Positions 21,410 through 31,677 are shown, counted from the stretch's first letter. The stretch: DNA of 64,000 nucleotides from Alteraquisediminimonas sediminicola (GCF_019740335.1 NZ_JAHXZS010000001.1:930001-994000), one strand, 5' to 3'. Notes: generated from the sequence alone by a model not told the origin. A program made the numbers and translations.

Positions 21410-21495
21410 TGGTGGACAGGGCTGGATTCGAACCAGCGTACGCTCACGCGGGCAGATTTACAGTCTGCTGCCATTAACCACTCGGCCACCTGTCC
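21410..21495 (-). tRNA. tRNA-Tyr (anticodon GTA)
   Basis: On the minus strand the sequence folds as a class II tRNA: acceptor stem GGACAGG / CCTGTCC, anticodon stem GCAGA / TCTGC with loop CTGTAAA (anticodon GTA), a long variable arm (CGCGTGAGCGTACG) and the T loop GGTTCGAATCC. The CCA end is encoded (21410-21412). It diverges from rlmB. Confidence 0.96.
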
Positions 21496-21589
21496 AAAGG
21501 TGTTGCCGCATCGATTCATGCGACGTGGTGGCGGCTCAATGGCAATTGAGCGCTTGCCTGTCAATGCCATCCCGTGGAAAAGGCGCGCT

Positions 21590-22342
21590 ATGAGCAGAAA
21601 AGGTCACCGTCCGTCACAATCCCCCACCGGACGTCCACGCTTTTGGGGTCGCCACGCCGTCACTGCGGCACTTTCCAATCCAGACCGGGTCGTCCGGCGC
21701 ATCTGGTGCACCAGAGAGGCTGCAGAGCCGCTCAGCCTGCCCGCAAGCATGCCTGTCGAATATATGCAGGCCGCCGATTTGGCGCGTCTCGTGCCGTCTG
21801 ATGCCCCGCATCAAGGGCTGGTGATCGAGGTGGAGCCGCTGGATGACATCTGGCTGGGCGACCTGCTGATTCAGGGTAAGGATTCGAATCGCCCGCTGAT
21901 CATTCTCGATCAGGTCACCGATCCGCATAATGTCGGCGCGATCATGCGCTCAGCTGCGGCATTTGATGCGCTGGGCATCATCACGCAGGATCGCCATGCT
22001 CCGCCCGAATCGGGTTCGCTCGCCAAATCGGCCTCCGGTACGCTGGAAATCGTGCCATGGGTGCGGGTGGTGAACCTTGCGCGAGCGCTCGATGAGATCA
22101 GCGATGCAGGCTATTGGCGCATCGGCCTGACCGGCGCGACCGAGCAAACCCTCGATTCGGCCCTGAGCAATGGCAAGATCGCCATCGTCCTCGGCGCAGA
22201 AGGCGAAGGCATGCGCCGCAACGTGATGGAACATTGCGACGTCCTCGCCCGCCTGCCGATCAGCCCGCAGGTCGAAAGCCTCAACGTCTCCAACGCCGCC
22301 GCCATCGCGCTCTATGCTGCTTCTGTCAAACGTGCCGTTTAA
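21590..22342 (+). CDS. rlmB: 23S rRNA (guanosine-2'-O-)-methyltransferase RlmB (TrmH/SpoU family)
   Basis: A 250-residue SPOUT methyltransferase. The ATG at 21590 gives M-S-R-K-G-H-R-P and a normal length. A substrate-binding domain (residues 16-90) starts FWGRHAVTAAL. The catalytic domain has motif 1 DPHNVGAIMRSA (111-122), motif 2 LGAEGEGMRR (~201) and motif 3 SLNVSNAAAIALY (~220), forming the AdoMet knot. The natural target in E. coli is G2251 of 23S rRNA; related TrmH-like enzymes cannot be fully excluded. Confidence 0.92.
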   Translation: MSRKGHRPSQSPTGRPRFWGRHAVTAALSNPDRVVRRIWCTREAAEPLSLPASMPVEYMQAADLARLVPSDAPHQGLVIEVEPLDDIWLGDLLIQGKDSNRPLIILDQVTDPHNVGAIMRSAAAFDALGIITQDRHAPPESGSLAKSASGTLEIVPWVRVVNLARALDEISDAGYWRIGLTGATEQTLDSALSNGKIAIVLGAEGEGMRRNVMEHCDVLARLPISPQVESLNVSNAAAIALYAASVKRAV

Positions 22343-22346
22343 CAGG

Positions 22347-22457
22347 TTTTTTGTTTAGCCCCTCAAGCGCCGGGCGGCGACATCCGTCGCCTTGGCTTTC
22401 GCGCCAATAAGGCGCGGCGGCCGTTCGGCCTTGCGGCGGCGATGCCGCCGTTGGTGG
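22347..22457 (-). repeat. Structured intergenic repeat, copy A (inverted)
   Basis: Copy A of a ~100-bp element, in reverse orientation, beginning 5 bp after the rlmB stop. Read on the minus strand it has four hairpins in the same order as copies B and C: CGGCGGC/GCCGCCG, GGCC-GAAC-GGCC, CGCGCC-TTATT-GGCGCG and GGCGAC-GGAT-GTCGCC, and ends GGCTAAACAAAA. The stems differ from the other copies but stay paired. Confidence 0.85.
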
Positions 22458-22489
22458 GGGATAACAAGGTCACCCCTTGGTAATTGCCA

Positions 22490-22592
22490 CCAACGGCACG
22501 CAGTGCCGCAAGCGCGAACGCGCGCCCGAGCTTATTGCGAGGAAAGCCTAAGCGGGCAGATGCCCGCGCCGGCGACTGAGGCTAAACAAAAA
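22490..22592 (+). repeat. Structured intergenic repeat, copy B
   Basis: Direct copy beginning CCAACGGC and ending GAGGCTAAACAAAAA. Hairpins: GGCAC/GTGCC (22495-22507), GCGC-GAAC-GCGC (22512-22523), a partly paired stem with loop TTATT (22526-22542) and GCGGGC-AGAT-GCCCGC (22552-22567). It directly abuts copy C, so B and C are a tandem pair. Confidence 0.88.
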
Positions 22593-22694
22593 CCAACGGC
22601 ACGCAGTGCCGCAAGCGCGAATGGGCGCCGCCGCTTATTGCGGCGTAGCCAAGCGGGCGGATGCCCGCGCCCGGCGCTTGAGGCTAAAACAAAG
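22593..22694 (+). repeat. Structured intergenic repeat, copy C
   Basis: Second direct copy, abutting copy B and ending just before the stop of the nitronate monooxygenase gene. Hairpins: GGCAC/GTGCC (22598-22610), GCGC-GAAT-GGGC (22615-22626), CGCCGC-TTATT-GCGGCG (22629-22645) and GCGGGC-GGAT-GCCCGC (22653-22668). The end GGCGCTTGAGGCTAAAAC matches the other copies. Confidence 0.88.
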
Positions 22695-22701
22695 AAACGA
22701 C

Positions 22702-23700
22702 TTAACGAAGCAACGCCGCTTCGGCTTCACGCACCAAGCGCGCAACGATATCCGCGACCGGCTCTTCCGCCTTGACCATGCCGACAGACTGGCCCGCCAT
22801 GACGGACCCGTTTTCGACATCGCCATCGATCACCGCGCGACGCAGCGCGCCTGCCCAGAAATGCTCGATCTCCAACTGGGCCTCGCCCATGTCGATCGTG
22901 CCTTCATCCAGCTTTTGCGCGACTTCGCGCTGCTTGGTGTTGAACGCATCGGTCCCGGCATTCTTCAACGCCCGAACCGGAATCACCGGCAAGCGCGGAT
23001 CAATCTGCACGCTGGCAATCGCATCGCGGGCATTGCCGCGCAGGAACATCTTCTTGAACGCCGGATGCGCAATGCACTCGGTCGCGCAAACAAAGGCCGT
23101 GCCAAGCTGCACGCCCGCCGCACCCATTTCGAGATAGGCCGCGATCATCTCGCCGGTCGCAATGCCGCCAGCGACGAACACCGGAACGTCATCGGCGATG
23201 GCGGGCAGGATTTCCTGCGCCAGCACCGAAGTCGATACCGGGCCAATATGACCACCGGCTTCCATGCCCTCGATGATGATCCCGTCGACGCCCGAACGCA
23301 TCAGCTTCTTCGCCAGCGCCAGCGCCGGAGCAAAGCACAAGACTTTGGCGCCATGACCCTTGATCCGATCAATCGACCCCGTCGGCGGCAAGCCACCGGC
23401 CAGCACGACATGGCTCACCTGATGCTTGCCGCAGATATCGATCAGTTCATCGAGCTGCGGGTGCATGGTGATAAGGTTCACGCCGAACGGCTTGGCGGTC
23501 ATCGCCTTGGTCGCGGCGATTTCCTTGTCGAGCAATTCAGGCGGCATGGCACCGCAGGCGATGACGCCGAACGCACCGGCATTGGACAAAGCCGACACAA
23601 GGTGCCGCTCTGAAATCCAGCTCATCGCGCCACCAAGGATCGCATATTCGCTGCCCAGCAGGGCCGTGCCCCGCGCCATCAATTCCTGCATCTTGCTCAA
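22702..23700 (-). CDS. Nitronate monooxygenase (2-nitropropane dioxygenase family)
   Basis: A 332-residue FMN-dependent TIM-barrel protein. Typical blocks are GGAMSWISERHLVSALSNAG, HVVLAGGLPP, IIIEGMEAGGHIG (phosphate/FMN binding) and PVFVAGGIATGEMIAAYLEMGA with QLGTAFV following. Members oxidise alkyl nitronates such as propionate-3-nitronate; some are FabK-like enoyl reductases, so the substrate is uncertain. Its start overlaps the lysC stop by 4 bp, suggesting coupled translation with aspartate kinase. Confidence 0.88.
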   Translation of the reverse strand: MSKMQELMARGTALLGSEYAILGGAMSWISERHLVSALSNAGAFGVIACGAMPPELLDKEIAATKAMTAKPFGVNLITMHPQLDELIDICGKHQVSHVVLAGGLPPTGSIDRIKGHGAKVLCFAPALALAKKLMRSGVDGIIIEGMEAGGHIGPVSTSVLAQEILPAIADDVPVFVAGGIATGEMIAAYLEMGAAGVQLGTAFVCATECIAHPAFKKMFLRGNARDAIASVQIDPRLPVIPVRALKNAGTDAFNTKQREVAQKLDEGTIDMGEAQLEIEHFWAGALRRAVIDGDVENGSVMAGQSVGMVKAEEPVADIVARLVREAEAALLR

Positions 23701-24956
23701 GCGGCGGTTTCCTCGGCATCAAGGCCATAAGCAGTGTGCAGCACGCGCACCGCGAGTTCGGTGAAATCGGCATCGATCAGCACGCTGACCTTGATTTCCG
23801 AGGTCGAGATCGCCTGAATGTTGATCCCGCGTTCGGCCAGCGCCTTGAACATGTCGCTCGCGACACCGGCATGGCTGCGCATGCCGACACCGACGACCGA
23901 TACCTTGCAGACCTTCGGGTCTTGCAGGATCTTTTCATAGCCGATGGTCGCTTTGGCCTTTTCCAGCACGTCGATCGCGCGGGTCAGTTCGGCGGCAGGG
24001 ACCGTGAAGGTCACATCGGTCGACCCTTGGTCATGGGCGATATTCTGGATAATCATATCGACATTGATGCTGGCATCGGCCAGCGGACCAAAGATGGTCG
24101 CCACCGCGCCGGGACGATCCGGCACGCTGATGAGGGTGATCTTGGCCTCATTCTTGTCATAGGCCACGCCGGTGATCAATTGCCGTTCCATATCCGTATC
24201 CTCGATTTCGTCTTCGCTCACGATCAACGTGCCGGGTTTGGGCGCTTGGCCCGGTTCAACAAAGGAGGACAGGACCTGCACGCGGACCTTTTCCTTCATC
24301 GCCAGCCCGACCGAACGGGTCTGAAGCACCTTCGCGCCGACACTCGCCAATTCGAGCATCTCTTCATAAGTGACATAATTCAGCTTGCGCGCCTTTGGCA
24401 CGATGCGCGGGTCGGTGGTGTAAACGCCATCGACATCGGTATAAATATCGCAACGATCCGCCTTGATCGCCGCCGCCACCGCGACTGCCGATGTATCCGA
24501 ACCGCCGCGACCAAGGGTCGTCACGCGCTCGTCTTCGGTCATGCCCTGAAAACCGGGGATCACCGCCACTTGACCGCTCGCCATCGCCGCGCCCAGCTTA
24601 TCGGCGTTGATCGCCTCGATCCGCGCCGATGCATGGGCATCGGAGGTCGCAATCGGCAATTGCCAGCCGAGCCAGCTGCGCGCGGAAACGCCCGCCGCTT
24701 GCAAGGTCAGCGCGAGCAAGCCCGCCGTCACCTGTTCGCCCGAAGATACGACAACGTCATATTCCTTCGTGTCGTACAAAGGCGATGCCTCGCGGCAGAA
24801 ATTCACCAACCGGTCGGTTTCCCCCGACATGGCGGAAACGACCACGGCGACTTCATTACCGGCGTCCACTTCCCGCTTGACCAGCGAGGCGACGGTGCGG
24901 ATCCGTTCGATCCCCGCCATCGAGGTGCCGCCGAATTTCATCACGATCCGTGCCAT
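23697..24956 (-). CDS. lysC: Aspartate kinase (monofunctional)
   Basis: A 419-residue enzyme making aspartyl-phosphate, the first step to lysine, methionine, threonine and diaminopimelate. The kinase domain starts with K-F-G-G-T-S-M-A-G and contains TTLGRGGSDTSAVA and DVDGVYTTDPR. The C-terminal ~150 residues form two ACT domains (SVPDRPGAVATIFGPLAD and GVGMRSHAGVASDMFKAL), so feedback inhibition by lysine and/or threonine is likely. Length is that of the class regulated by both. Confidence 0.96.
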   Translation of the reverse strand: MARIVMKFGGTSMAGIERIRTVASLVKREVDAGNEVAVVVSAMSGETDRLVNFCREASPLYDTKEYDVVVSSGEQVTAGLLALTLQAAGVSARSWLGWQLPIATSDAHASARIEAINADKLGAAMASGQVAVIPGFQGMTEDERVTTLGRGGSDTSAVAVAAAIKADRCDIYTDVDGVYTTDPRIVPKARKLNYVTYEEMLELASVGAKVLQTRSVGLAMKEKVRVQVLSSFVEPGQAPKPGTLIVSEDEIEDTDMERQLITGVAYDKNEAKITLISVPDRPGAVATIFGPLADASINVDMIIQNIAHDQGSTDVTFTVPAAELTRAIDVLEKAKATIGYEKILQDPKVCKVSVVGVGMRSHAGVASDMFKALAERGINIQAISTSEIKVSVLIDADFTELAVRVLHTAYGLDAEETAA

Positions 24957-25160
24957 GAAACTCCCTATGCGTTATACCAAGGCCCGATCTGCGGGCCAAA
25001 ATCGCGCCCTGTTAGGCAAAGCACCCCCAAATGGCAAGGGCATCGCCCCGCTACATCACGCCCGGCCACATGAATCCGCCACGCCAAACCCCATAAAGAG
25101 CCAGTCCAACCCCCACAAAGATATTGCCGCCCCAACAAATTTGGCCCATTCACCTGTCGC

Positions 25161-26270
25161 ATGACGAGTAGTGCGGCATATCGGATCGAAGAACGTGAAG
25201 GACGGCCCGTCCTGTGCCTGTCCGGCACCATGACCTTGGCGGGTATGGGGTCTGTCGGCGACGATCTCGACCGGCTCGATGTCCCATATGATCATATCGA
25301 CCTGCAAGAGATCGAACGGATCGACACCATCGGTGCATGGATCATCCACCGCATGCAAAAACGCCGGGATGTGCCGGTCACAGGCGATGTCGGCGATGTG
25401 GCAAGGCTCTTGGGGCAGGTCCGTCGCGCGGATCAACCGGTGCAAATCCACCCCGATCACACCGTCCCTTATCAACGCGTCCTCGCCGAAATCGGCACCG
25501 CCACCTTGCAGGCGCTGCACACGCTCAAAGGCCTGCTCGGCTTTTTCGGCGCGGTGATGATCTCTTTTGGCAGCGTGCTGCGCCACCCGTCGCGCCTGCG
25601 CTATAACGCCATCGTCCATCGCTTCGAAACCGTCGGGGTGCAGGCGCTTGCCATCGTCGGCTTGATGAGCTTCCTGATCGGCATCGTCATCGCCCAGCAA
25701 GGCGCGGTGCAATTGCGCCAATTCGGGGCCGAGGTATTCACCATCAACCTGATCGGTCGCCTGACCACGCGCGAACTCGGCATTCTCATGACCGCGATCA
25801 TGGTGGCGGGCCGCTCCGGCTCGGCCTTTGCCGCGCAAATCGGCTCTATGAAGCTGGCGGAAGAGATCGACGCGATGCGGACCATCGGCGTCTCGCCCAT
25901 GGAGGCATTGGTCCTCCCCCGCATCTTCGCGACCATCATCTTGATGCCGCTGCTCGGCTTTTACGCCTCGATCATCACGATCATCGGCGGCGGGCTGTTC
26001 TGCTGGATCGATCTCGAAATCCCGCCGATCACCTTCATCCAGCGCCTGCGCGAAGTGGTGCTGATCACCGATTTGTGGGTCGGGCTGATCAAGGCCCCGG
26101 TCTTCGGCGCGATCATCGCGATTTCCGGCTGCTTTCAAGGGATGCAGGTCCATGGCAATAACGAAGAGGTCGGCCTCAAAACTACCGCCGCCGTGGTGCA
26201 GGCGATCTTCCTCGTGATCGTGCTGGATGCGTTCTTCGCCGTGTTCTTTTCCAGCATCGGGTGGAATTGA
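25161..26270 (+). CDS. mlaE: MlaE-type ABC permease with N-terminal STAS (MlaB-like) domain
   Basis: A 369-residue inner-membrane subunit of a lipid-transport ABC system. Residues 1-95 form a STAS-like domain (IDLQEIERIDTIGAWIIHRM), which in E. coli is the separate protein MlaB. The permease part (~115-369) has five hydrophobic stretches and the conserved cytoplasmic segment with GSMKLAEEIDAMRTIGVSP, which contacts the ATPase. It opens a four-gene operon; its TGA overlaps the next ATG by one base. Confidence 0.93.
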   Translation: MTSSAAYRIEEREGRPVLCLSGTMTLAGMGSVGDDLDRLDVPYDHIDLQEIERIDTIGAWIIHRMQKRRDVPVTGDVGDVARLLGQVRRADQPVQIHPDHTVPYQRVLAEIGTATLQALHTLKGLLGFFGAVMISFGSVLRHPSRLRYNAIVHRFETVGVQALAIVGLMSFLIGIVIAQQGAVQLRQFGAEVFTINLIGRLTTRELGILMTAIMVAGRSGSAFAAQIGSMKLAEEIDAMRTIGVSPMEALVLPRIFATIILMPLLGFYASIITIIGGGLFCWIDLEIPPITFIQRLREVVLITDLWVGLIKAPVFGAIIAISGCFQGMQVHGNNEEVGLKTTAAVVQAIFLVIVLDAFFAVFFSSIGWN

Positions 26271-27076
26271 TGGCCGCGCCAGAACCCATCATCCGCGTCT
26301 CCGGCCTGCGCAATGTGTTCGATGAGCAGGTGGTGCATGAAGCACTCGACCTCGATGTCTATCGCGGCGAAATTCTCGGCGTGGTCGGCGGTTCCGGCAC
26401 CGGCAAATCGGTGCTGATGCGCTCGATCATCGGCCTGCAAGAACCAACCGCCGGTGAAATCACCGTCTTTGGCGAACATATGCTGGGCCGCGCGGATGCA
26501 GATGTCTGGCGGGTGCGCAAACGCTGGGGCGTGTTATTTCAGGGCGGCGCATTGTTTTCGACCCTCACCGTCGCCGAAAATGTCGAAGTGCCGATCCGCG
26601 AATTCTACCCGCAAATCAGCGAAAAACTACTCGACGAGATCGCCGCCTATAAGGTGGTGATGACCGGCCTTCCGGCGGAGGCTGGCCCCAAATATCCATC
26701 CCAGCTTTCCGGCGGGATGCGCAAGCGGGCGGGCCTTGCTCGCGCCCTTGCGCTCGATCCAGATCTGTTATTTCTCGATGAACCAACCGCCGGGCTGGAC
26801 CCGATTGGCGCTGCGGCCTTTGATGAATTGATCCTCGAACTAAAACAGGCGATGGGCCTGACGGTCTTCCTCATCACCCATGATCTTGATACGCTCTACG
26901 CAATCTGCGACCGGGTGGCCGTACTGGCTGATGGCAAGGTCGTGGCCGTGGGGACGATTCCGGAATTGATGGCGCTCAACCATCCATGGATACAGGAATA
27001 TTTCAACGGCCCGCGCGGACGCGCCGCCACCGCAGCAGTTGACCGGCACACGCCGCAAAGGAGTACACAGGACTGA
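26270..27076 (+). CDS. mlaF: MlaF-type ABC transporter ATP-binding protein
   Basis: A 268-residue ATPase energising lipid movement between the membranes. Walker A G-G-S-G-T-G-K-S, the signature LSGGMRKRAGLARAL, Walker B LLFLDEPTAGLDP and the switch histidine in FLITHDLDTL are all present. The ATG at 26270 overlapping the mlaE stop was chosen over a GTG nine bases upstream. The last base of its stop is the first base of mlaD. Confidence 0.95.
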   Translation: MAAPEPIIRVSGLRNVFDEQVVHEALDLDVYRGEILGVVGGSGTGKSVLMRSIIGLQEPTAGEITVFGEHMLGRADADVWRVRKRWGVLFQGGALFSTLTVAENVEVPIREFYPQISEKLLDEIAAYKVVMTGLPAEAGPKYPSQLSGGMRKRAGLARALALDPDLLFLDEPTAGLDPIGAAAFDELILELKQAMGLTVFLITHDLDTLYAICDRVAVLADGKVVAVGTIPELMALNHPWIQEYFNGPRGRAATAAVDRHTPQRSTQD

Positions 27077-28017
27077 TGGAAACCCGGTCGAACCAGATTC
27101 TCGTCGGCAGCGTCGTCCTCGCTTTGCTGGCTGTGCTTGTCGCCTTTACCGTGTGGCTCGCCCGCGTGTCGGATAGCGAGGCGAAGGAATTCGACGTCCT
27201 CTTCAACCAATCGGTCGATGGGCTGGCGAAAGGCTCGTCCGTCGCCTTCAACGGCGTGCCGGTCGGGCAGGTCAAGAAAATCGCGATCATGCCGGAAAGC
27301 CCACAATTCGTGCGCGTCCGCATCTCGATTGACGAGGCTGTGCCGATCACCATCGGCACCACGGCGGCCATTCAGGGCGTCGGCTTTACCGGCGTGTCGC
27401 AAATCCAGCTTGAAGGCTCACTCAAAGGCGCGGCCACGCTCACTGAACCCGGCCCTTATGGCGTGCCGGTGATCCCGACCCGTCAAGTCGGCCTTGGCGC
27501 GCTGCTCAACAACGCGCCGCAATTGCTCGAACGCTTTTCGACCCTGACCGAACGGCTGAACGAATTGCTGGCCGAAAAAAATCAGCGCAGCATTCGCGGC
27601 ATCCTCGCCAATATGGATCAGTTCACCGGAGCCTTGGCCAAACAGGGGCCAGAAGTTGCCGCCACGCTGAACGACGCCCGCGCCACGATCAAACAGGCAG
27701 GCATCGCCGCCGAACAATTGGGCAAACTCGCCGGCACCACCAATGAATTGCTCGACAAAGACGGTCGCCCGATGCTGGCGGACCTGCGCAAGACATTGGC
27801 CACCGCCGAACGCAGCATGGCCAATCTCGATCAGGCGGTGACCGAAGCCCGCCCCGGCATGCGAACCTTGTCGAATGAAACCCTGCCCGAGGCCAATCAG
27901 CTGATCCGCGATCTGCAAGCCACGACCGAATCGCTACGCTCGATCACGACCCAGCTCGATGAACGCGGCGCCGGCAGCATCATCAACGGCAAGCAATTGC
28001 CGGATTACAAACCATGA
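27076..28017 (+). CDS. mlaD: MlaD-type MCE-domain periplasmic substrate-binding protein
   Basis: A 313-residue protein anchored by one N-terminal transmembrane helix (about residues 10-30) with an MCE domain at ~38-118 (FDVLFNQSVDGLAKGSSVAF... GVPVGQV). MCE proteins form hexameric rings that conduct lipids across the periplasm. The region after ~150 is long, helical and rich in Gln/Ala/Leu, so this is larger than the ~180-residue E. coli MlaD. Overlaps flank it on both sides in the operon. Confidence 0.93.
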   Translation: METRSNQILVGSVVLALLAVLVAFTVWLARVSDSEAKEFDVLFNQSVDGLAKGSSVAFNGVPVGQVKKIAIMPESPQFVRVRISIDEAVPITIGTTAAIQGVGFTGVSQIQLEGSLKGAATLTEPGPYGVPVIPTRQVGLGALLNNAPQLLERFSTLTERLNELLAEKNQRSIRGILANMDQFTGALAKQGPEVAATLNDARATIKQAGIAAEQLGKLAGTTNELLDKDGRPMLADLRKTLATAERSMANLDQAVTEARPGMRTLSNETLPEANQLIRDLQATTESLRSITTQLDERGAGSIINGKQLPDYKP

Positions 28018-28037
28018 TCGCCAGAGGATTTTCCCCG

Positions 28038-28652
28038 ATGCGCTTTTCGCAAACTCTGTTCAGCCTGGCCGCGCTCACCAGCCTGACCGCCTGCATCGGT
28101 CTGGGCAGCAGCGTCAAACCGCCGCAATATCTGTTCAACCTCGCCGCCAGCCAACACCGCCCGGCGGATGCGGGCCAGTCTGTCGCGGCGGGCAAGCTCA
28201 TCTCGGTGACCCTGCCCACCCAGCCACGCCTGCTCGCGACGAGCCGCATCCCGGTGATCAACGCCCCGAACGGTGTCGCCTATTTGCCGAACACCGCATG
28301 GGTCGATACGCCCGCGCCATTGTTCCAGCGCCTGATCGCCGAAACCATCACCGCGCAAAATAGCACCGTCCCGCTTATAATCGTCGCCCTGCCCGCGCGT
28401 CAGGCAGGCAGCACCGACGGCCCGCGTTTGGGCGGCGAACTTACGATGTTCGGTCTCGACCATGCGACGAATGAGGCCGTGGTGATCTTCGACGCCACGC
28501 TGACCGGCCCGACCGATGTCGCGGTCCGCAGCCGCCGTTTCGAACATCGCACCCCGGCCAATCTGTCCAAACCACAACTCGCCGCCAAGGCGATTGAGGC
28601 CGCGGCCAACGCCGTCGCCGCCCAAGTCGCGACATGGGTGGCGGAAAACTAA
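28038..28652 (+). CDS. ABC-type transport auxiliary lipoprotein (PqiC-like)
   Basis: A 204-residue outer-membrane-type lipoprotein. The start at 28038 has a good ribosome-binding site (GAGGA, 9 nt upstream) and yields a classic signal M-R-F-S-Q-T-L-F-S-L-A-A-L-T-S-L-T-A-C with the lipobox L-T-A-C; an ATG at 28014 overlapping the mlaD stop is the alternative. The body resembles the ABC_trans_aux family (PqiC/LetC-like) linked to MCE systems. It takes the place that mlaC occupies in the E. coli operon. Confidence 0.88.
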   Translation: MRFSQTLFSLAALTSLTACIGLGSSVKPPQYLFNLAASQHRPADAGQSVAAGKLISVTLPTQPRLLATSRIPVINAPNGVAYLPNTAWVDTPAPLFQRLIAETITAQNSTVPLIIVALPARQAGSTDGPRLGGELTMFGLDHATNEAVVIFDATLTGPTDVAVRSRRFEHRTPANLSKPQLAAKAIEAAANAVAAQVATWVAEN

Positions 28653-28713
28653 ACAATAGCGCTGTCATCCCCCTCGCCCGCCACCCTTCGCCACCCCCGG
28701 CCTCCACCCCGCT

Positions 28714-28757
28714 CTCATCTTCGTCATTCCCGCCTTCGCGGGAATGACGAGGATGAG
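28714..28757. repeat. REP-like palindrome downstream of the mla operon
   Basis: A 20-bp inverted repeat with one mismatch around the loop CTTC: arms at 28714-28733 and 28738-28757. Its core CGTCATTCCCGC is shared with the element at 54019. This palindrome core is a widely dispersed intergenic repeat in many proteobacteria. It lies 60 bp after the auxiliary lipoprotein gene and could also act as a transcript end. Confidence 0.75.
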
Positions 28758-28832
28758 GGAACGAGGCTTAATCCCGGCACATTTCTGAATTAGCCCTTGG
28801 CGCTTTCCCGCGACCTCCGCTATGAAGGCCGT

Positions 28833-30893
<2,061 letters not shown>

Positions 30894-30898
30894 AAACA

Positions 30899-30934
30899 CC
30901 GCTCCCCCTTCCCGTGCAAACGGGAGGGGGGCGG
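30899..30934. terminator. Hairpin between thiC and the small convergent gene
   Basis: The G/C-rich inverted repeat with ACGGGA / TCCCGT arms around GCAA and further C5-6 / G5-6 pairing lies 6 bp after the thiC stop and 14 bp before the end of the convergent small gene. It likely ends transcripts from one or both sides, although no long T-run follows. Confidence 0.5.
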
Positions 30935-30947
30935 CATCCGCACCTGC

Positions 30948-31079
30948 TTAACGCTTGAAATTATCCAATCCGGCGACAACGCCCGCCTTGGTCGATGGGT
31001 TGGACGCATTCTGCTTGGGGGCCTTTTCGGCCTTGGGTTTGCGTACTTCCCGGTTGGATTTCTTCTGTGACTTGGCCAC
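30948..31079 (-). CDS. Small basic protein of unknown function (43 aa)
   Basis: A short frame on the minus strand reading V(M)-A-K-S-Q-K-K-S-N-R-E-V-R-K-P-K-A-E-K and ending A-G-L-D-N-F-K-R. The GTG at 31077-31079 with AAGGA upstream fits best; an ATG at 31094 would give 48 residues (M-K-E-Y-L-V-A-K). The pattern recalls short lysine-rich conserved alphaproteobacterial proteins annotated only as hypothetical. It is highly charged and without membrane segments, so a nucleic-acid or ribosome partner is conceivable but not shown. Confidence 0.65.
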   Translation of the reverse strand: MAKSQKKSNREVRKPKAEKAPKQNASNPSTKAGVVAGLDNFKR

Positions 31080-31164
31080 GAGATATTCCTTCATGGGCGT
31101 CATGCCCGATGACACAGCTAGGCCTTTAATTCACCCGGGTCGCCTTTAATCTCAGCACACCCGC

Positions 31165-31605
31165 TTAATCCCGCCGTATACGCGCCACCACCGTCAGGAA
31201 AAACGCCGTCGACCAACCGAGCAACAACACCCCGTTGATCCCCTCAATTGCCGCCAGCATCCGCCATTGGGGCGTGATATAGACATCGTCATAGCCGACG
31301 CCGGAATAGCTGATGGTCGAAAAATAGACCGAAGTTTCAAGATCGCCGACCGCCTGCAATGCCATAAAAAGGGCGGCATAAAGCCAGATTTCAATGCCGT
31401 GCAGCACAAACAGGCCGATCACCAGTCCAAAGGTCCACAGCAATCCGCGTGAAGACATGCTCGGCACATGATGAATGCGTTCGGACTGCGTTTCGTTGCG
31501 CACCAGCCATGCCAGCAGCGCCAACCCGGCCCCGTGGATGGTCACTGTCACCAACACCATCACCGTCGATACGGCGAGATGCAGGAACATCCCGCCTGCA
31601 ACCAT
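31165..31605 (-). CDS. Two-helix potassium-channel-like membrane protein
   Basis: A 146-residue membrane protein with four hydrophobic segments (about 7-32, 52-72, 75-90 and 115-140). A pore-like block FSTISYSGVGYDD lies between the last two, resembling the Ion_trans_2 (K+ channel) pore helix and filter. The usual T-V-G-Y-G is replaced by G-V-G-Y-D, so ion selectivity is doubtful. No RCK or other regulatory domain is present. It stands alone upstream of the rpoN end. Confidence 0.75.
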   Translation of the reverse strand: MVAGGMFLHLAVSTVMVLVTVTIHGAGLALLAWLVRNETQSERIHHVPSMSSRGLLWTFGLVIGLFVLHGIEIWLYAALFMALQAVGDLETSVYFSTISYSGVGYDDVYITPQWRMLAAIEGINGVLLLGWSTAFFLTVVARIRRD

Positions 31606-31677
31606 CTGCTTTGTCCCCCAATAATTTATTAAAGGGGATAGCGCGGCACCCGCACGACCGCAAGCCGTGCCCTTTAC

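Noticed and set aside
22593-22694. The short repeats as a possible CRISPR array
   Set aside because: Only three ~100-bp copies in mixed orientation with internal hairpins, no short regular repeats with unique spacers and no cas genes.
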